Below, in pieces: positions 1 through 6,575 of a DNA stretch of 13,030 nucleotides; positions within the stretch are counted from its first letter, which is position 1, and the number at the start of each line of letters is the position of its first letter. The stretch comes from CAYHIN01 sp964356705 (lineage in GTDB: Bacteria; Patescibacteriota; Microgenomatia; CAZETR01; Amesbacteraceae), in the NCBI GenBank assembly GCA_964356705.1, contig CAYHIN010000021.1, forward strand, positions 1 through 13,030, in the 5' to 3' direction. The notes beneath the pieces were generated by a model, which did not search any database, had not been told where the DNA came from, and was given only the letters and a program-made list of their open reading frames with translations. The position numbers and the translations under genes are program-made.

Positions 1-1349
1 TGATGGCCAGGGTCCGGCTCCTGGATAGTATAGAGGGCTGGCAATATCTCAACGGTGGGTAACTGATGTTGTATATGTGTACACCGCCAGAGAAATAGAT
101 AGTTATAAGAGTAAGGGATCATGGGAGGCACATATGCATCGGTGTTAAACGGCTGGCCTCCGGCTTCTTTGTATATCCAATCTACGGCCTTGATCTCTGT
201 TGCCAACGTAATATATGGCCCAACGCCTGCTCTTACGTAGTTGATCAGCTCCTTGAGATTTTGCTTTAGGAATAAAGACAAAAATATAACTGTTATAACC
301 AATCCGATTTTTTTTGAGAATAATTTCACTAGACTGACTGAAAAAAGAACCGTGAATGCCAGGTAATAGCCGGTGAAGTAATAGTCGTAGACATTGCCCT
401 GGTTGCCATGAAAGAACAACATGCCTATAAGAGGGGCCACAAACAGCAGGCCTAGGAAACTCTCGTGGGGACTCAGGTTACGACGTCTTATAAAAAGAGA
501 GAGGGCAGCTGCAATGGCAAAAGGGATAAACAAGATAGTGTTAGAAGGAAATATCTTGCCACCAAACATATAGTAATAAAATGGCAATCGAACTGACAAA
601 GTATCTAAAAATGATAATTTGAAACTCTGATCTGTGACGAGAAAATCCAATATATTTTTTGTGAGGATGTGGTCGTGGCGGAAATCAAAAAATATCTGCG
701 GGCCAAAGGGAACGGCCATCAAGATAAGTGAACAAATCAGAATCTTAAAACCAGGCCACAATCGTTTTTGGAAAAGAAAGAAACCAATCACAGCTGGAAA
801 ATAAAACACCTCGGCTGCTGATCCGAACTGCATGGAGAGACCTAAAAGAAACGCCAAAGGAAGATATGAATTCTTGCGACCATCAATAATCCTGAATACA
901 AAATAAATAATACAGGCGCTGATGAGAAACATAGGAGTGGGATTTGATAACCACCTAGCAGAGCCTACAAAACTGTAGGACAAAGTAGAAATGATCAAGG
1001 CCACGATACCGGCTTGAACGCCAGCGATTCTCTTACTTACGAAAAAACAAAGAATAGCAGCAACTACTGTAGAGACTGCAAGAAAAACGGCCGGCCAAAC
1101 TGGGTCTCCTTTACCAAAGAAATACAACGGGGTAATGAGCCAGTAGTACCAAGGACCTCTGAAGATGCCTGCAATGCCTGTCGTGGGTCCGATGAGAAAA
1201 AACTTGTGATTGTAAATAAGATCCCAGATGACGAGAGCATCGCGGCCCTGGTCATACCAAAAGCCTAAGTATTCTGGAGTCTTGTAGGTTCTAAAAAAAA
1301 GACCGAGGAGGATCACTGACACGACGATTAACCAATATTTGATCTTCAT
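1..1349 (-). CDS. GT39/PMT-like membrane glycosyltransferase, C-terminus cut by window edge
   Basis: The frame is open from an ATG at 1349 to the left edge with no stop, giving 449 visible residues; the C-terminus lies outside the window. The protein is strongly hydrophobic with many membrane segments. The first extracytoplasmic loop holds D33-Q-G-R-D37, followed by a LIGP...GPWYYW stretch; FFDFRH occurs later. The same landmarks (DEGRD, LIGP...GPLYYY, FFDLRH) occur in the neighbouring fusion protein, so the two are tandem paralogues. GT39/PMT_2 enzymes use polyprenyl-phosphate sugars as donors and act on the outer face of the membrane; that role here is inferred from family. The start overlaps the upstream stop as ATGA, and an AAGGA lies 8 nt before the ATG. 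The usual PMT Asp-Glu pair reads Asp-Gln here. Substrate and acceptor are unknown. Confidence 0.85.
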   Translation of the reverse strand, partial: MKIKYWLIVVSVILLGLFFRTYKTPEYLGFWYDQGRDALVIWDLIYNHKFFLIGPTTGIAGIFRGPWYYWLITPLYFFGKGDPVWPAVFLAVSTVVAAILCFFVSKRIAGVQAGIVALIISTLSYSFVGSARWLSNPTPMFLISACIIYFVFRIIDGRKNSYLPLAFLLGLSMQFGSAAEVFYFPAVIGFFLFQKRLWPGFKILICSLILMAVPFGPQIFFDFRHDHILTKNILDFLVTDQSFKLSFLDTLSVRLPFYYYMFGGKIFPSNTILFIPFAIAAALSLFIRRRNLSPHESFLGLLFVAPLIGMLFFHGNQGNVYDYYFTGYYLAFTVLFSVSLVKLFSKKIGLVITVIFLSLFLKQNLKELINYVRAGVGPYITLATEIKAVDWIYKEAGGQPFNTDAYVPPMIPYSYNYLFLWRCTHIQHQLPTVEILPALYTIQEPDPGH

Positions 1350-3538
1350 AGACTTTTTCCTTCAGGATTTGGGACTAGGCGGTAGAGCTTGACCCCCCAG
1401 GGAAACTCCCACTGCCGATCAATCTTGGCCCAGCCAAAAGCGGCCACCTCCCACAAGGCGTTACCTATGGGCTGGCAATCAGACATCTCGCAAATGACGT
1501 ATAGCTGGTCAGACAAATTTTCGTGAATGGTGTATATGGGAGAACCTAGTTGATATAGGAAATATTTGTAGCTGGCGTCATAATTTGATTTGGCCAGGAG
1601 AGCCAGATTGTAAGGATTCCCTTGGGAATCCGCGTGAATAAGCTCTGCTACCTGACGAGTACGCTCAAGCTGGTGATTTGGGCCTGATAGCAAAGGAGTA
1701 TGCGATAAATTTAGATATACAAGACAGACAAATATCACAAATATTACTTTAGATAGATATCTGTTTGTCATTAGATACTCGAGAATGAAAGCTAGCAGTA
1801 TGAAGACTGCCGGATAAATAAAGCCCATATAATGGTCATAGATATGCTGCTTGTACAACCCCAGACCGATCAAGCCGAATACTAGCCAGGTCAAAGTGAT
1901 GGCAAGGTCTTTTGACTTGAGTCGGGAAGCATTTTTAACTAGATATAGACCCAAGAGCGCTGGGATAACTATGGCTGATCCTAGACCGACAGATTTGTTT
2001 TTGGCGGCAAACATACTGATGTTGAAGTCCAGCCAAATTGGCCAGAGATTGGGTATTGCCTTGTAGGCTTTGAGATTTACTGTAGTTTGGCGGTCTGTAA
2101 AAAAGAGTTTGAGGGCTTTTGAGTTTATCCAATTGTGACGCAAATCAAAAAAGAAGAGTGGACTCATGAGCATGACAAGGACCAAGATGGACAGTCCTAA
2201 ATATCTTTTGGTGGAAGTATTGCGCTTTGAAATGAATAAGAAGGCAAAAATTGTGGGGGCAAGTAGCAAGCCTAGATAATGTGAGTTGAGAACAAAAGCA
2301 AAAGAGACAGCACCTATTACCACCCAACGCCAGTACCCCAGAGCACTCGCCTTCCAGACACTATATATAGTAAGGAGAGCAAAAAAGGGCATGATGTTGG
2401 GATTCCAGGATGAGCGGGAGTACATGATGATGGTCGGGGAAATCGCATATAGGGCACTGACTAAAAGAGCTGGCACTCGATTTGCCCACTGTCTGACTAC
2501 CCACCACAAAAGACCGATGGTTAAAAGACCAATTAGGGCGACAAAAATGGAGGGGCCTGCAGGCGACTCACCTGCGATCCACAATGCCGGAGCCATCAGA
2601 TAATAATAAAGCGGGCCTAAGTACATGCTACCAATTGAGGTACCGGGGCCGATGAGCGGAAAATGGTTACCCGTGACCATGTCACGCATGACAATGGCAT
2701 CACGACCCTCGTCGCCCAAGAAAGTCATGTGCTGGTCTATATTCCAGAGTCGCAAAAATCCTCCTATGACTAAAATAAGAGCCAACCACACAGCTTCCCA
2801 CCGGAATACTGCCCTCCCCTGCTCCACCATGATTTCTTTTTTTAGCTGCCACCAAAAAATGAACAGTTCCATTAAAGCTTTGAGTATCACTTTGGGGTTG
2901 CCACCAGTTGAACTGCCGGCTGTCCTGGGTAGATGCTTTACTTCTATTTCAGCAATCCTTATTCCTCTGGCACGAGCGCCGGCAAATAACTGGGTGTCCA
3001 CCATCGCTCCGTCGGAAGGAAGGGAAACTCTTTTCAAGACATCGCGACTAAACAATTTGAATCCACAATCGACGTCTGTGGCTAAATATCCAAAGAGGGC
3101 TCTAATCAACGTATTCCAACCCCAACGAAAAAATAGGCGATGAATTGGGTCGTGGCCGCCGCTGGGTCTGATTCCCGATACAATATCCGCTTGCGTCTCT
3201 TCCTGTTTTGCGATCAAGTCGTGGAGTTGGTTAAAATCAAATTGATTGTCGGAGTGAGCCATGACAATAAAGTCTTTTTTAGCTGTTTGGAATCCGCGCT
3301 TGAGGGAACCACCGTAGCCGCGGTTGGGACGATTTTCTACGATCTTTAGATTGGGAATCTTTTTTAGGTATGACTTGGCTACGGTCCCTGTTTGATCTTT
3401 GGAGCCATCGTTTACCACGATAATTTCCCAATCTAGAGCGCCTTGATCCTTTAGAACTGAGTAGACATTCTCCAGGCAGGTAGCGATGTTTTTTTCTTCA
3501 TTGTAGGCCGGAATGACAACGGATAGACTTTTGACCAT
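1346..3538 (-). CDS. GT2 polyprenyl-phosphate sugar synthase fused to GT39/PMT-like glycosyltransferase
   Basis: A 730-residue two-domain protein. Residues 1-225 are a DPM1-like GT2 domain: VVIPAYNEE (7-15), VVNDGSKDQT (41-50), HSDNQFD (95-101, the DXD region) and DVDCGFKLF (155-163). From about residue 248 it becomes a polytopic GT-C domain with LGDEGRD (274-280) in the first outer loop, LIGP...GPLYYY after it and FFDLRH further on. The GT2 half would charge polyprenyl phosphate with a sugar in the cytoplasm; the GT39 half would spend such a donor on the outer face, so one polypeptide may make and use the same lipid-sugar (inference). The ATG start is preceded by a -10-like TATGAT and overlaps nothing. 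The stop overlaps the next gene by 4 bp. The first Asp of the usual DxDxQ metal motif is His95. Sugar and acceptor cannot be named. Confidence 0.88.
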   Translation of the reverse strand: MVKSLSVVIPAYNEEKNIATCLENVYSVLKDQGALDWEIIVVNDGSKDQTGTVAKSYLKKIPNLKIVENRPNRGYGGSLKRGFQTAKKDFIVMAHSDNQFDFNQLHDLIAKQEETQADIVSGIRPSGGHDPIHRLFFRWGWNTLIRALFGYLATDVDCGFKLFSRDVLKRVSLPSDGAMVDTQLFAGARARGIRIAEIEVKHLPRTAGSSTGGNPKVILKALMELFIFWWQLKKEIMVEQGRAVFRWEAVWLALILVIGGFLRLWNIDQHMTFLGDEGRDAIVMRDMVTGNHFPLIGPGTSIGSMYLGPLYYYLMAPALWIAGESPAGPSIFVALIGLLTIGLLWWVVRQWANRVPALLVSALYAISPTIIMYSRSSWNPNIMPFFALLTIYSVWKASALGYWRWVVIGAVSFAFVLNSHYLGLLLAPTIFAFLFISKRNTSTKRYLGLSILVLVMLMSPLFFFDLRHNWINSKALKLFFTDRQTTVNLKAYKAIPNLWPIWLDFNISMFAAKNKSVGLGSAIVIPALLGLYLVKNASRLKSKDLAITLTWLVFGLIGLGLYKQHIYDHYMGFIYPAVFILLAFILEYLMTNRYLSKVIFVIFVCLVYLNLSHTPLLSGPNHQLERTRQVAELIHADSQGNPYNLALLAKSNYDASYKYFLYQLGSPIYTIHENLSDQLYVICEMSDCQPIGNALWEVAAFGWAKIDRQWEFPWGVKLYRLVPNPEGKSL
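1358..1362 (-). promoter_or_regulatory. Shine-Dalgarno site for the gene starting at 1349
   Basis: On the minus strand AAGGA ends 8 nt before the ATG at 1349, inside the last codons of the upstream gene. It is one of the few convincing ribosome-binding sites in the window. Together with the ATGA overlap it decides this start and suggests translational coupling. Confidence 0.6.
1614..1631. repeat. Perfect short palindrome inside the fusion gene
   Basis: GGATTCCC and GGGAATCC flank two bases, forming an 8-bp perfect inverted repeat within codons for a DSQGNP stretch near the C-terminus of the fusion protein. No T-run follows on either strand, so it does not look like a terminator. It may simply reflect codon choice in a loop. 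Confidence 0.4.
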
Positions 3539-3547
3539 GACAGCGCA

Positions 3548-3556
3548 ATCATATCA
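3548..3556 (-). promoter_or_regulatory. Extended -10 promoter of the GT2-GT39 fusion gene
   Basis: On the minus strand TGATATGAT reads as an extended -10 (TG-n-TATGAT). Nine bases separate the hexamer from the ATG at 3538, so the transcript would start within a few bases of the start codon. No convincing -35 or Shine-Dalgarno is seen. The call is by eye only. Confidence 0.45.
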
Positions 3557-3559
3557 GTA

Positions 3560-3568
3560 TGCTAAGAT
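3560..3568 (+). promoter_or_regulatory. Extended -10 promoter of the 3578 GT-C gene
   Basis: TGCTAAGAT reads as an extended -10 (TG-n-TAAGAT) with nine bases between the hexamer and the ATG at 3578. The transcript would be leaderless or nearly so. A GGA lies only 2 nt before the ATG, too close for a normal ribosome-binding site. It sits 3 bp from the opposing -10, so polymerase binding at the two should be mutually exclusive. Confidence 0.45.
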
Positions 3569-3577
3569 GATTGGAAG

Positions 3578-4660
3578 ATGAAATCGAGGCTAATTGACTG
3601 GTCAATACTCTCTCTGATTAGTATCTTTTCTGTTCTTTTGGTATGGCTCCCCGTAGGAATGACGAGAGTGCATGAAAACTTTGACGGCCCTTATTATCTG
3701 GTCGTGGCGAAGAGCTGGTACGACAAAGAGTTTATCGGTCGCAACTTCTCGATTCCTCTACCACTGGAATACTATGCGGCACACCTGCCTGCGTACCCCC
3801 TACTGATCACCCTCATAAGTCGTATAGGACATATAAGTCATATATGGGCGATGTTGGTCGTAAATCTGGCCGCGGGGGGAGTATTGGGGATAGCTTTTTT
3901 TGAGATTGTAAAAAAGATGAAGCTGGCTCATCCTTTGTTTTTGGCTGGGATGATGCTGTTTTTTTGGCCGAGGATGTGGGCGGTAAGATCTGTCGGGAGT
4001 CCGGAGACGTTGTTTATATTACTAGTATTGGGTTCATTGTTTTGGTTTGAGAAAAAAAATTATTGGCTTTCCGGTTTAGCGGGAGCTGCCGCGGTTCTCA
4101 CCAAATCACCAGGGATATTGTTGTTTGTATCCTATCTCCTCTGGATAAAACTTGAGTGGCTCCGAACAAAAAAACTAGACTTCAGAGTATTGCCTATTTT
4201 TCTGATTCCAATGGCTGGGTTGGGACTGTTTTGGCTGTATCAGATCAGAATGGGAGATTTTTGGGCTTACTTTAACTCGGGGGACAATATTCATCTGCAG
4301 TTTTGGCCATTTAGGATATTTGATAGTGCTCAGGCCTGGGTGGGGTCGCACTGGCTGGAAGATGTGCTGTGGATATATCTTGTGAGTGCAGTCGGGGTGT
4401 GGATGGCGTTTAAAAGGTCACGAGTCTTTGGCCTGTTTGGACTGGTGTATCTGGCCAGTATCCTGTTTGTCTCGCACCGGGATATTGCCCGCTATAGCCT
4501 GCCTTTGGTACCAGTCGTCTTGATTGGCCTATCTGATGTCTTGAAACACAAAGCAGTTCGGTGGATACTAGTCCTGCTTCTGATCCCGTGCTACTTCTAT
4601 ACGGTGAACTTTGTAAATTTCAACTATTCCCCGATCGCCGATTGGGCACCATTTCTTTAG
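3578..4660 (+). CDS. GT-C-type membrane glycosyltransferase (PIG-V/PMT-like fold)
   Basis: A 360-residue polytopic membrane protein with roughly eight or nine hydrophobic segments. The outer loop after the first helix carries HENFDGPYYLVVAKSWYD (32-49). This resembles the acidic, aromatic first-loop motif of GT-C enzymes such as PIG-V-like mannosyltransferases (Asp-Gly, then Tyr-Tyr, then Ala). A TKSPG stretch (about 175-179) sits where GT-C proteins often have a short basic loop. It is shorter than typical GT39 proteins (450-600 residues) and lacks a large C-terminal periplasmic domain. The likely role is transfer of a sugar from a polyprenyl-phosphate donor outside the membrane, inferred from fold-level similarity only. 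It is transcribed divergently from the GT2-GT39 fusion and ends 3 bp from the convergent GT2-GtrA gene. It could instead be a non-catalytic membrane homologue. Confidence 0.75.
   Translation: MKSRLIDWSILSLISIFSVLLVWLPVGMTRVHENFDGPYYLVVAKSWYDKEFIGRNFSIPLPLEYYAAHLPAYPLLITLISRIGHISHIWAMLVVNLAAGGVLGIAFFEIVKKMKLAHPLFLAGMMLFFWPRMWAVRSVGSPETLFILLVLGSLFWFEKKNYWLSGLAGAAAVLTKSPGILLFVSYLLWIKLEWLRTKKLDFRVLPIFLIPMAGLGLFWLYQIRMGDFWAYFNSGDNIHLQFWPFRIFDSAQAWVGSHWLEDVLWIYLVSAVGVWMAFKRSRVFGLFGLVYLASILFVSHRDIARYSLPLVPVVLIGLSDVLKHKAVRWILVLLLIPCYFYTVNFVNFNYSPIADWAPFL
4630..4646. other. Short hairpin at a convergent gene junction
   Basis: CCCGATC and GATTGGG form a 7-bp stem (one G-T pair) with a GCC loop, in the last codons of the plus-strand gene. 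A T-rich stretch follows only after about eight bases, so it is at best a weak terminator for the plus strand and not one for the minus strand. It is reported because no other space exists for a terminator here. Confidence 0.2.
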
Positions 4661-4663
4661 TGC

Positions 4664-5803
4664 TTAATTTTTCTTTCCCGTCTTCCATATGAACTTGTTG
4701 TAGATGTAGTAGTTGGTGATGAGGACGATGAAGATGGCGCCGAAGTATGAGGCTTGGACGACTATCTTGTTTCCACTCGATAGATAAGTACCGATGCCAA
4801 CAACGACGAACTGAATAAGAAGAGCAATCAAAGAGGTGAGATTGAACTGGATAAATTTGGCTATGATTTTTGCTCCCTTCACCTGATGGTCTTTGAAAGT
4901 CCAAGCGTTGTTCAATATAAAGTTTGAAATGATTGCGATCTCTCCTCCTATGGTCGTAGCCACGGATGGAGTGATGAGGTCAGAAAAAATGGCAGTGGAA
5001 TAGAAGAAAATAGTCTGAAGCGTAAGTCCGGTGCCACCCACGACTGCAAACTTGAAAAACCTCTGGATCTTGGGGTTTTTTACTTGGAGCCAGAAGATGA
5101 CGCGCAGGGTTTCTTGCAATTCATTTTTTATGATCTTTGATTCTCCGGCGTCACGATTGTCAAAAACAAATGGGACTTCTTTGACCTTTGCCCCTTTTTG
5201 GATCATGTAAAAAAATAAATGAATCTTGTAGGCAAAACGCTTCGACAATAATTTTTCGAAGTCAAACTCGTCCATGAAACCCTTGGTCTTATATATCTTG
5301 AACCCTCCAGTGACATCGTGGACGTGGGGAAGGACTAAAAGTACACGGGCTACCAGGTTGCCCACTACGCTTAAGAATTTTCTATTGAAGCTCCAGTCTT
5401 TGGGGATGGCTCCGCCTGCTATATAGCGAGAGCCGACTATGAAGTCGTAACCATTGTCGATCTCTGCCACAAGCCTGGGAACGTCTTTTGGGGGATGCTG
5501 AAAGTCGGTGTCCATCTCCATAAAGTAGTCGGCTTTGAGCTCGTGCATGGCATAGGGCATGGCTTTTGAGTAGGCTGCACCTAAACCTTTTTTTTCTGGG
5601 TTGACTAATAAATGTAGCCACTTGTATTTTTTTTGGTACTCGCGAATGACGTCTGCAGTGCCGTCGGGAGAAGTGTCGTCAACGTATAAAACGTGCATGT
5701 CGTGATCTGTGATCCCAGGCAAGATACCTGCTAAAGCCTCGATCATCTTGGGGGCATTGTCTTTCTCGTTATAAGTCGGAATGATGATGACAACCTTGGC
5801 CAT
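4664..5803 (-). CDS. DPM1-like GT2 polyprenyl-phosphate sugar synthase with C-terminal GtrA domain
   Basis: A 379-residue protein from the ATG at 5803. Residues 1-240 are a DPM1-like GT2 domain: IIIPTYNEKDN (6-16), VDDTSPDGT (41-49), the metal motif D98-T-D100-F-Q102, VGSRYIAGG (123-131) and DVTGGFKIY (163-171). Residues 248-375 form a four-helix GtrA domain beginning FFKFAVVGGTG, with SNFILNNAWTF (293-303) as its signature. Such fusions make polyprenyl-phosphate hexose in the cytoplasm; GtrA is thought to assist translocation of the lipid-sugar. An in-frame GTG at 5845 would add 14 residues ahead of the conserved MAKVVIIIPTYNE, so I prefer 5803; a TAAGAT -10-like hexamer lies 7 nt before it. 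It could feed the GT-C enzymes to its left and right. The sugar (Glc, Man or other) cannot be told. Confidence 0.9.
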   Translation of the reverse strand: MAKVVIIIPTYNEKDNAPKMIEALAGILPGITDHDMHVLYVDDTSPDGTADVIREYQKKYKWLHLLVNPEKKGLGAAYSKAMPYAMHELKADYFMEMDTDFQHPPKDVPRLVAEIDNGYDFIVGSRYIAGGAIPKDWSFNRKFLSVVGNLVARVLLVLPHVHDVTGGFKIYKTKGFMDEFDFEKLLSKRFAYKIHLFFYMIQKGAKVKEVPFVFDNRDAGESKIIKNELQETLRVIFWLQVKNPKIQRFFKFAVVGGTGLTLQTIFFYSTAIFSDLITPSVATTIGGEIAIISNFILNNAWTFKDHQVKGAKIIAKFIQFNLTSLIALLIQFVVVGIGTYLSSGNKIVVQASYFGAIFIVLITNYYIYNKFIWKTGKKN

Positions 5804-5810
5804 TGAGTTA

Positions 5811-5816
5811 ATCTTA
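5811..5816 (-). promoter_or_regulatory. -10 element of the GT2-GtrA gene
   Basis: On the minus strand TAAGAT lies exactly 7 nt before the ATG at 5803, predicting a transcript that begins at or next to the start codon. It is the same hexamer as at 3563-3568. An AGG further upstream is too distant to be a good ribosome-binding site. Confidence 0.4.
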
Positions 5817-5860
5817 CCTGCTTTTAGAGATAATTCCCACCTCACAATACCTCACCCCAA

Positions 5861-5911
5861 CCCCTCTCCTAATTTCTCGGCATCTCGTGGCTTTCAGCCG
5901 TAGGAGAGGGG
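5861..5911. repeat. REP-like inverted repeat between divergent genes
   Basis: CCCCTCTCCTA (5861-5871) and TAGGAGAGGGG (5901-5911) are perfect 11-bp inverted arms around a 29-bp loop. The loop contains a small GGCT-TTC-AGCC hairpin. The preceding bases 5850-5860 extend the motif as CCTCACCCCAA. Elements of the form CCTCACCCCAACCCCTCTCC with a mirrored GGAGAGGGG are, from memory, dispersed palindromic repeats in many bacterial genomes. The element lies between the GT2-GtrA and trmD promoters, and its right arm abuts the trmD -10. Confidence 0.65.
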
Positions 5912-5914
5912 AAG

Positions 5915-5920
5915 TATAAT
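5915..5920 (+). promoter_or_regulatory. trmD: -10 element of trmD
   Basis: A perfect TATAAT lies 7 nt before the GTG start at 5928, directly after the right arm of the REP-like repeat. The predicted transcript is leaderless, and no Shine-Dalgarno is visible. Any -35 would fall inside the repeat (around 5891-5896, CTTTCA) and is weak. Confidence 0.55.
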
Positions 5921-5927
5921 TAAAATC

Positions 5928-6569
5928 GTGAGAATTGATATTTTGACTCTATTTCCAGAAATGTTTGTGGGGCCATTTGAGTGGTCCATCGTGAAACGTG
6001 CCAAAGAAAAGCAGCTGGTTGAGATTCATATCCATGACTTGAGGTGGTGGGCGACTGACGAGAGAAAGACGGTAGATGACAGACCATATGGAGGAGGGGC
6101 AGGTATGGTCATGAAGGTGGATATTATTGATGCAGCGGTTGCTGAGCTAAAAGATAAAACAGGCGATAAAAATACCAAAGTCATCTTAATGGATGCAGGA
6201 GGCAAAAAGTTTAATCAAGGATTAGCACGTGATTTTGCACTTGATGAGCACTTGATTGTGATCTGCGGACATTATGAAGGGGTGGATCACCGAGTACATG
6301 AATACATTGCCGATGAAATCATTTCGGTAGGAGACTATGTCTTATCTGGCGGAGAACTGCCGGCGATGACGGTAGTAGACTCAGTCGTGAGACTGATACC
6401 CGGGGTAGTGGGAAATCCAAAATCCCTAGACGAAGAGTCCCACAATGACGAAAGTGTCGAGTATCCCCAATATACAAGACCTGAAAAATACAAAAACTGG
6501 GAAGTACCGAAAATATTATTATCCGGGGATCATAAAAAAATTGAGGACTGGAGAAAGGACGGCGAGTAG
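5928..6569 (+). CDS. trmD: tRNA (guanine-37-N1)-methyltransferase TrmD
   Basis: A 213-residue SPOUT-class methyltransferase that methylates G37 next to the anticodon using S-adenosylmethionine, preventing +1 frameshifting. Clear signatures are the N-terminus RIDILTLFPEMF, DDRPYGGGAGMVMK (50-63), the trefoil-knot segments LMDAGGKKFNQ (87-97), CGHYEGVDHRV (113-123) and SVGDYVLSGGELPAM (133-147), then YPQYTRPE (179-186) and LLSGDHKKIEDWR (197-209). It uses a GTG start with a TATAAT 7 nt upstream. It is short: E. coli TrmD is about 255 residues, and the RRPDLL-type tail is absent. By alignment to YTRPE, the catalytic Asp of E. coli (Asp169) corresponds to Glu170. It stands apart from rpsP, rimM and rplS within this window. 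It ends 5 bp from the convergent epimerase gene. Confidence 0.97.
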   Translation: MRIDILTLFPEMFVGPFEWSIVKRAKEKQLVEIHIHDLRWWATDERKTVDDRPYGGGAGMVMKVDIIDAAVAELKDKTGDKNTKVILMDAGGKKFNQGLARDFALDEHLIVICGHYEGVDHRVHEYIADEIISVGDYVLSGGELPAMTVVDSVVRLIPGVVGNPKSLDEESHNDESVEYPQYTRPEKYKNWEVPKILLSGDHKKIEDWRKDGE

Positions 6570-6575
6570 GTCCTT
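6555..6575. repeat. Inverted repeat over the convergent trmD/epimerase stop codons
   Basis: AAGGAC (6555-6560) and GTCCTT (6570-6575) flank a 9-nt loop that contains the trmD stop codon. On the minus strand a run of seven T follows only about 15 nt beyond the stem. It could be a weak bidirectional terminator but lacks a proper adjacent U-tract. Confidence 0.25.

Larger units (their letters stand above)
3546..3573. repeat. Dyad symmetry spanning a divergent promoter (possible operator)
   Basis: CAATCAT (3546-3552) and ATGATTG (3567-3573) are perfect 7-bp inverted arms around a 14-bp core. Four of the seven core pairs also match, so 11 of 14 half-site positions are symmetric. The dyad lies in the 39-bp gap between two divergent glycosyltransferase genes and covers both predicted -10 elements. 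It could be a repressor site or simply reflect two mirrored promoters. Confidence 0.45.

Noticed and set aside
1614..1631. Palindrome as an intrinsic terminator
   Set aside because: It lies in coding sequence well before the gene end and no T-run follows on either strand.
2145..3349. Several plus-strand and alternate-frame open frames of 60-172 codons opposite the GT2-GT39 gene
   Set aside because: They are antisense or out-of-frame shadows of a well-supported protein, with no recognisable domains or start signals.
5804..5845. GTG start at 5845 for the GT2-GtrA gene
   Set aside because: It would add 14 residues with no family similarity ahead of MAKVVIIIPTYNE, and would move the start away from the TAAGAT -10.
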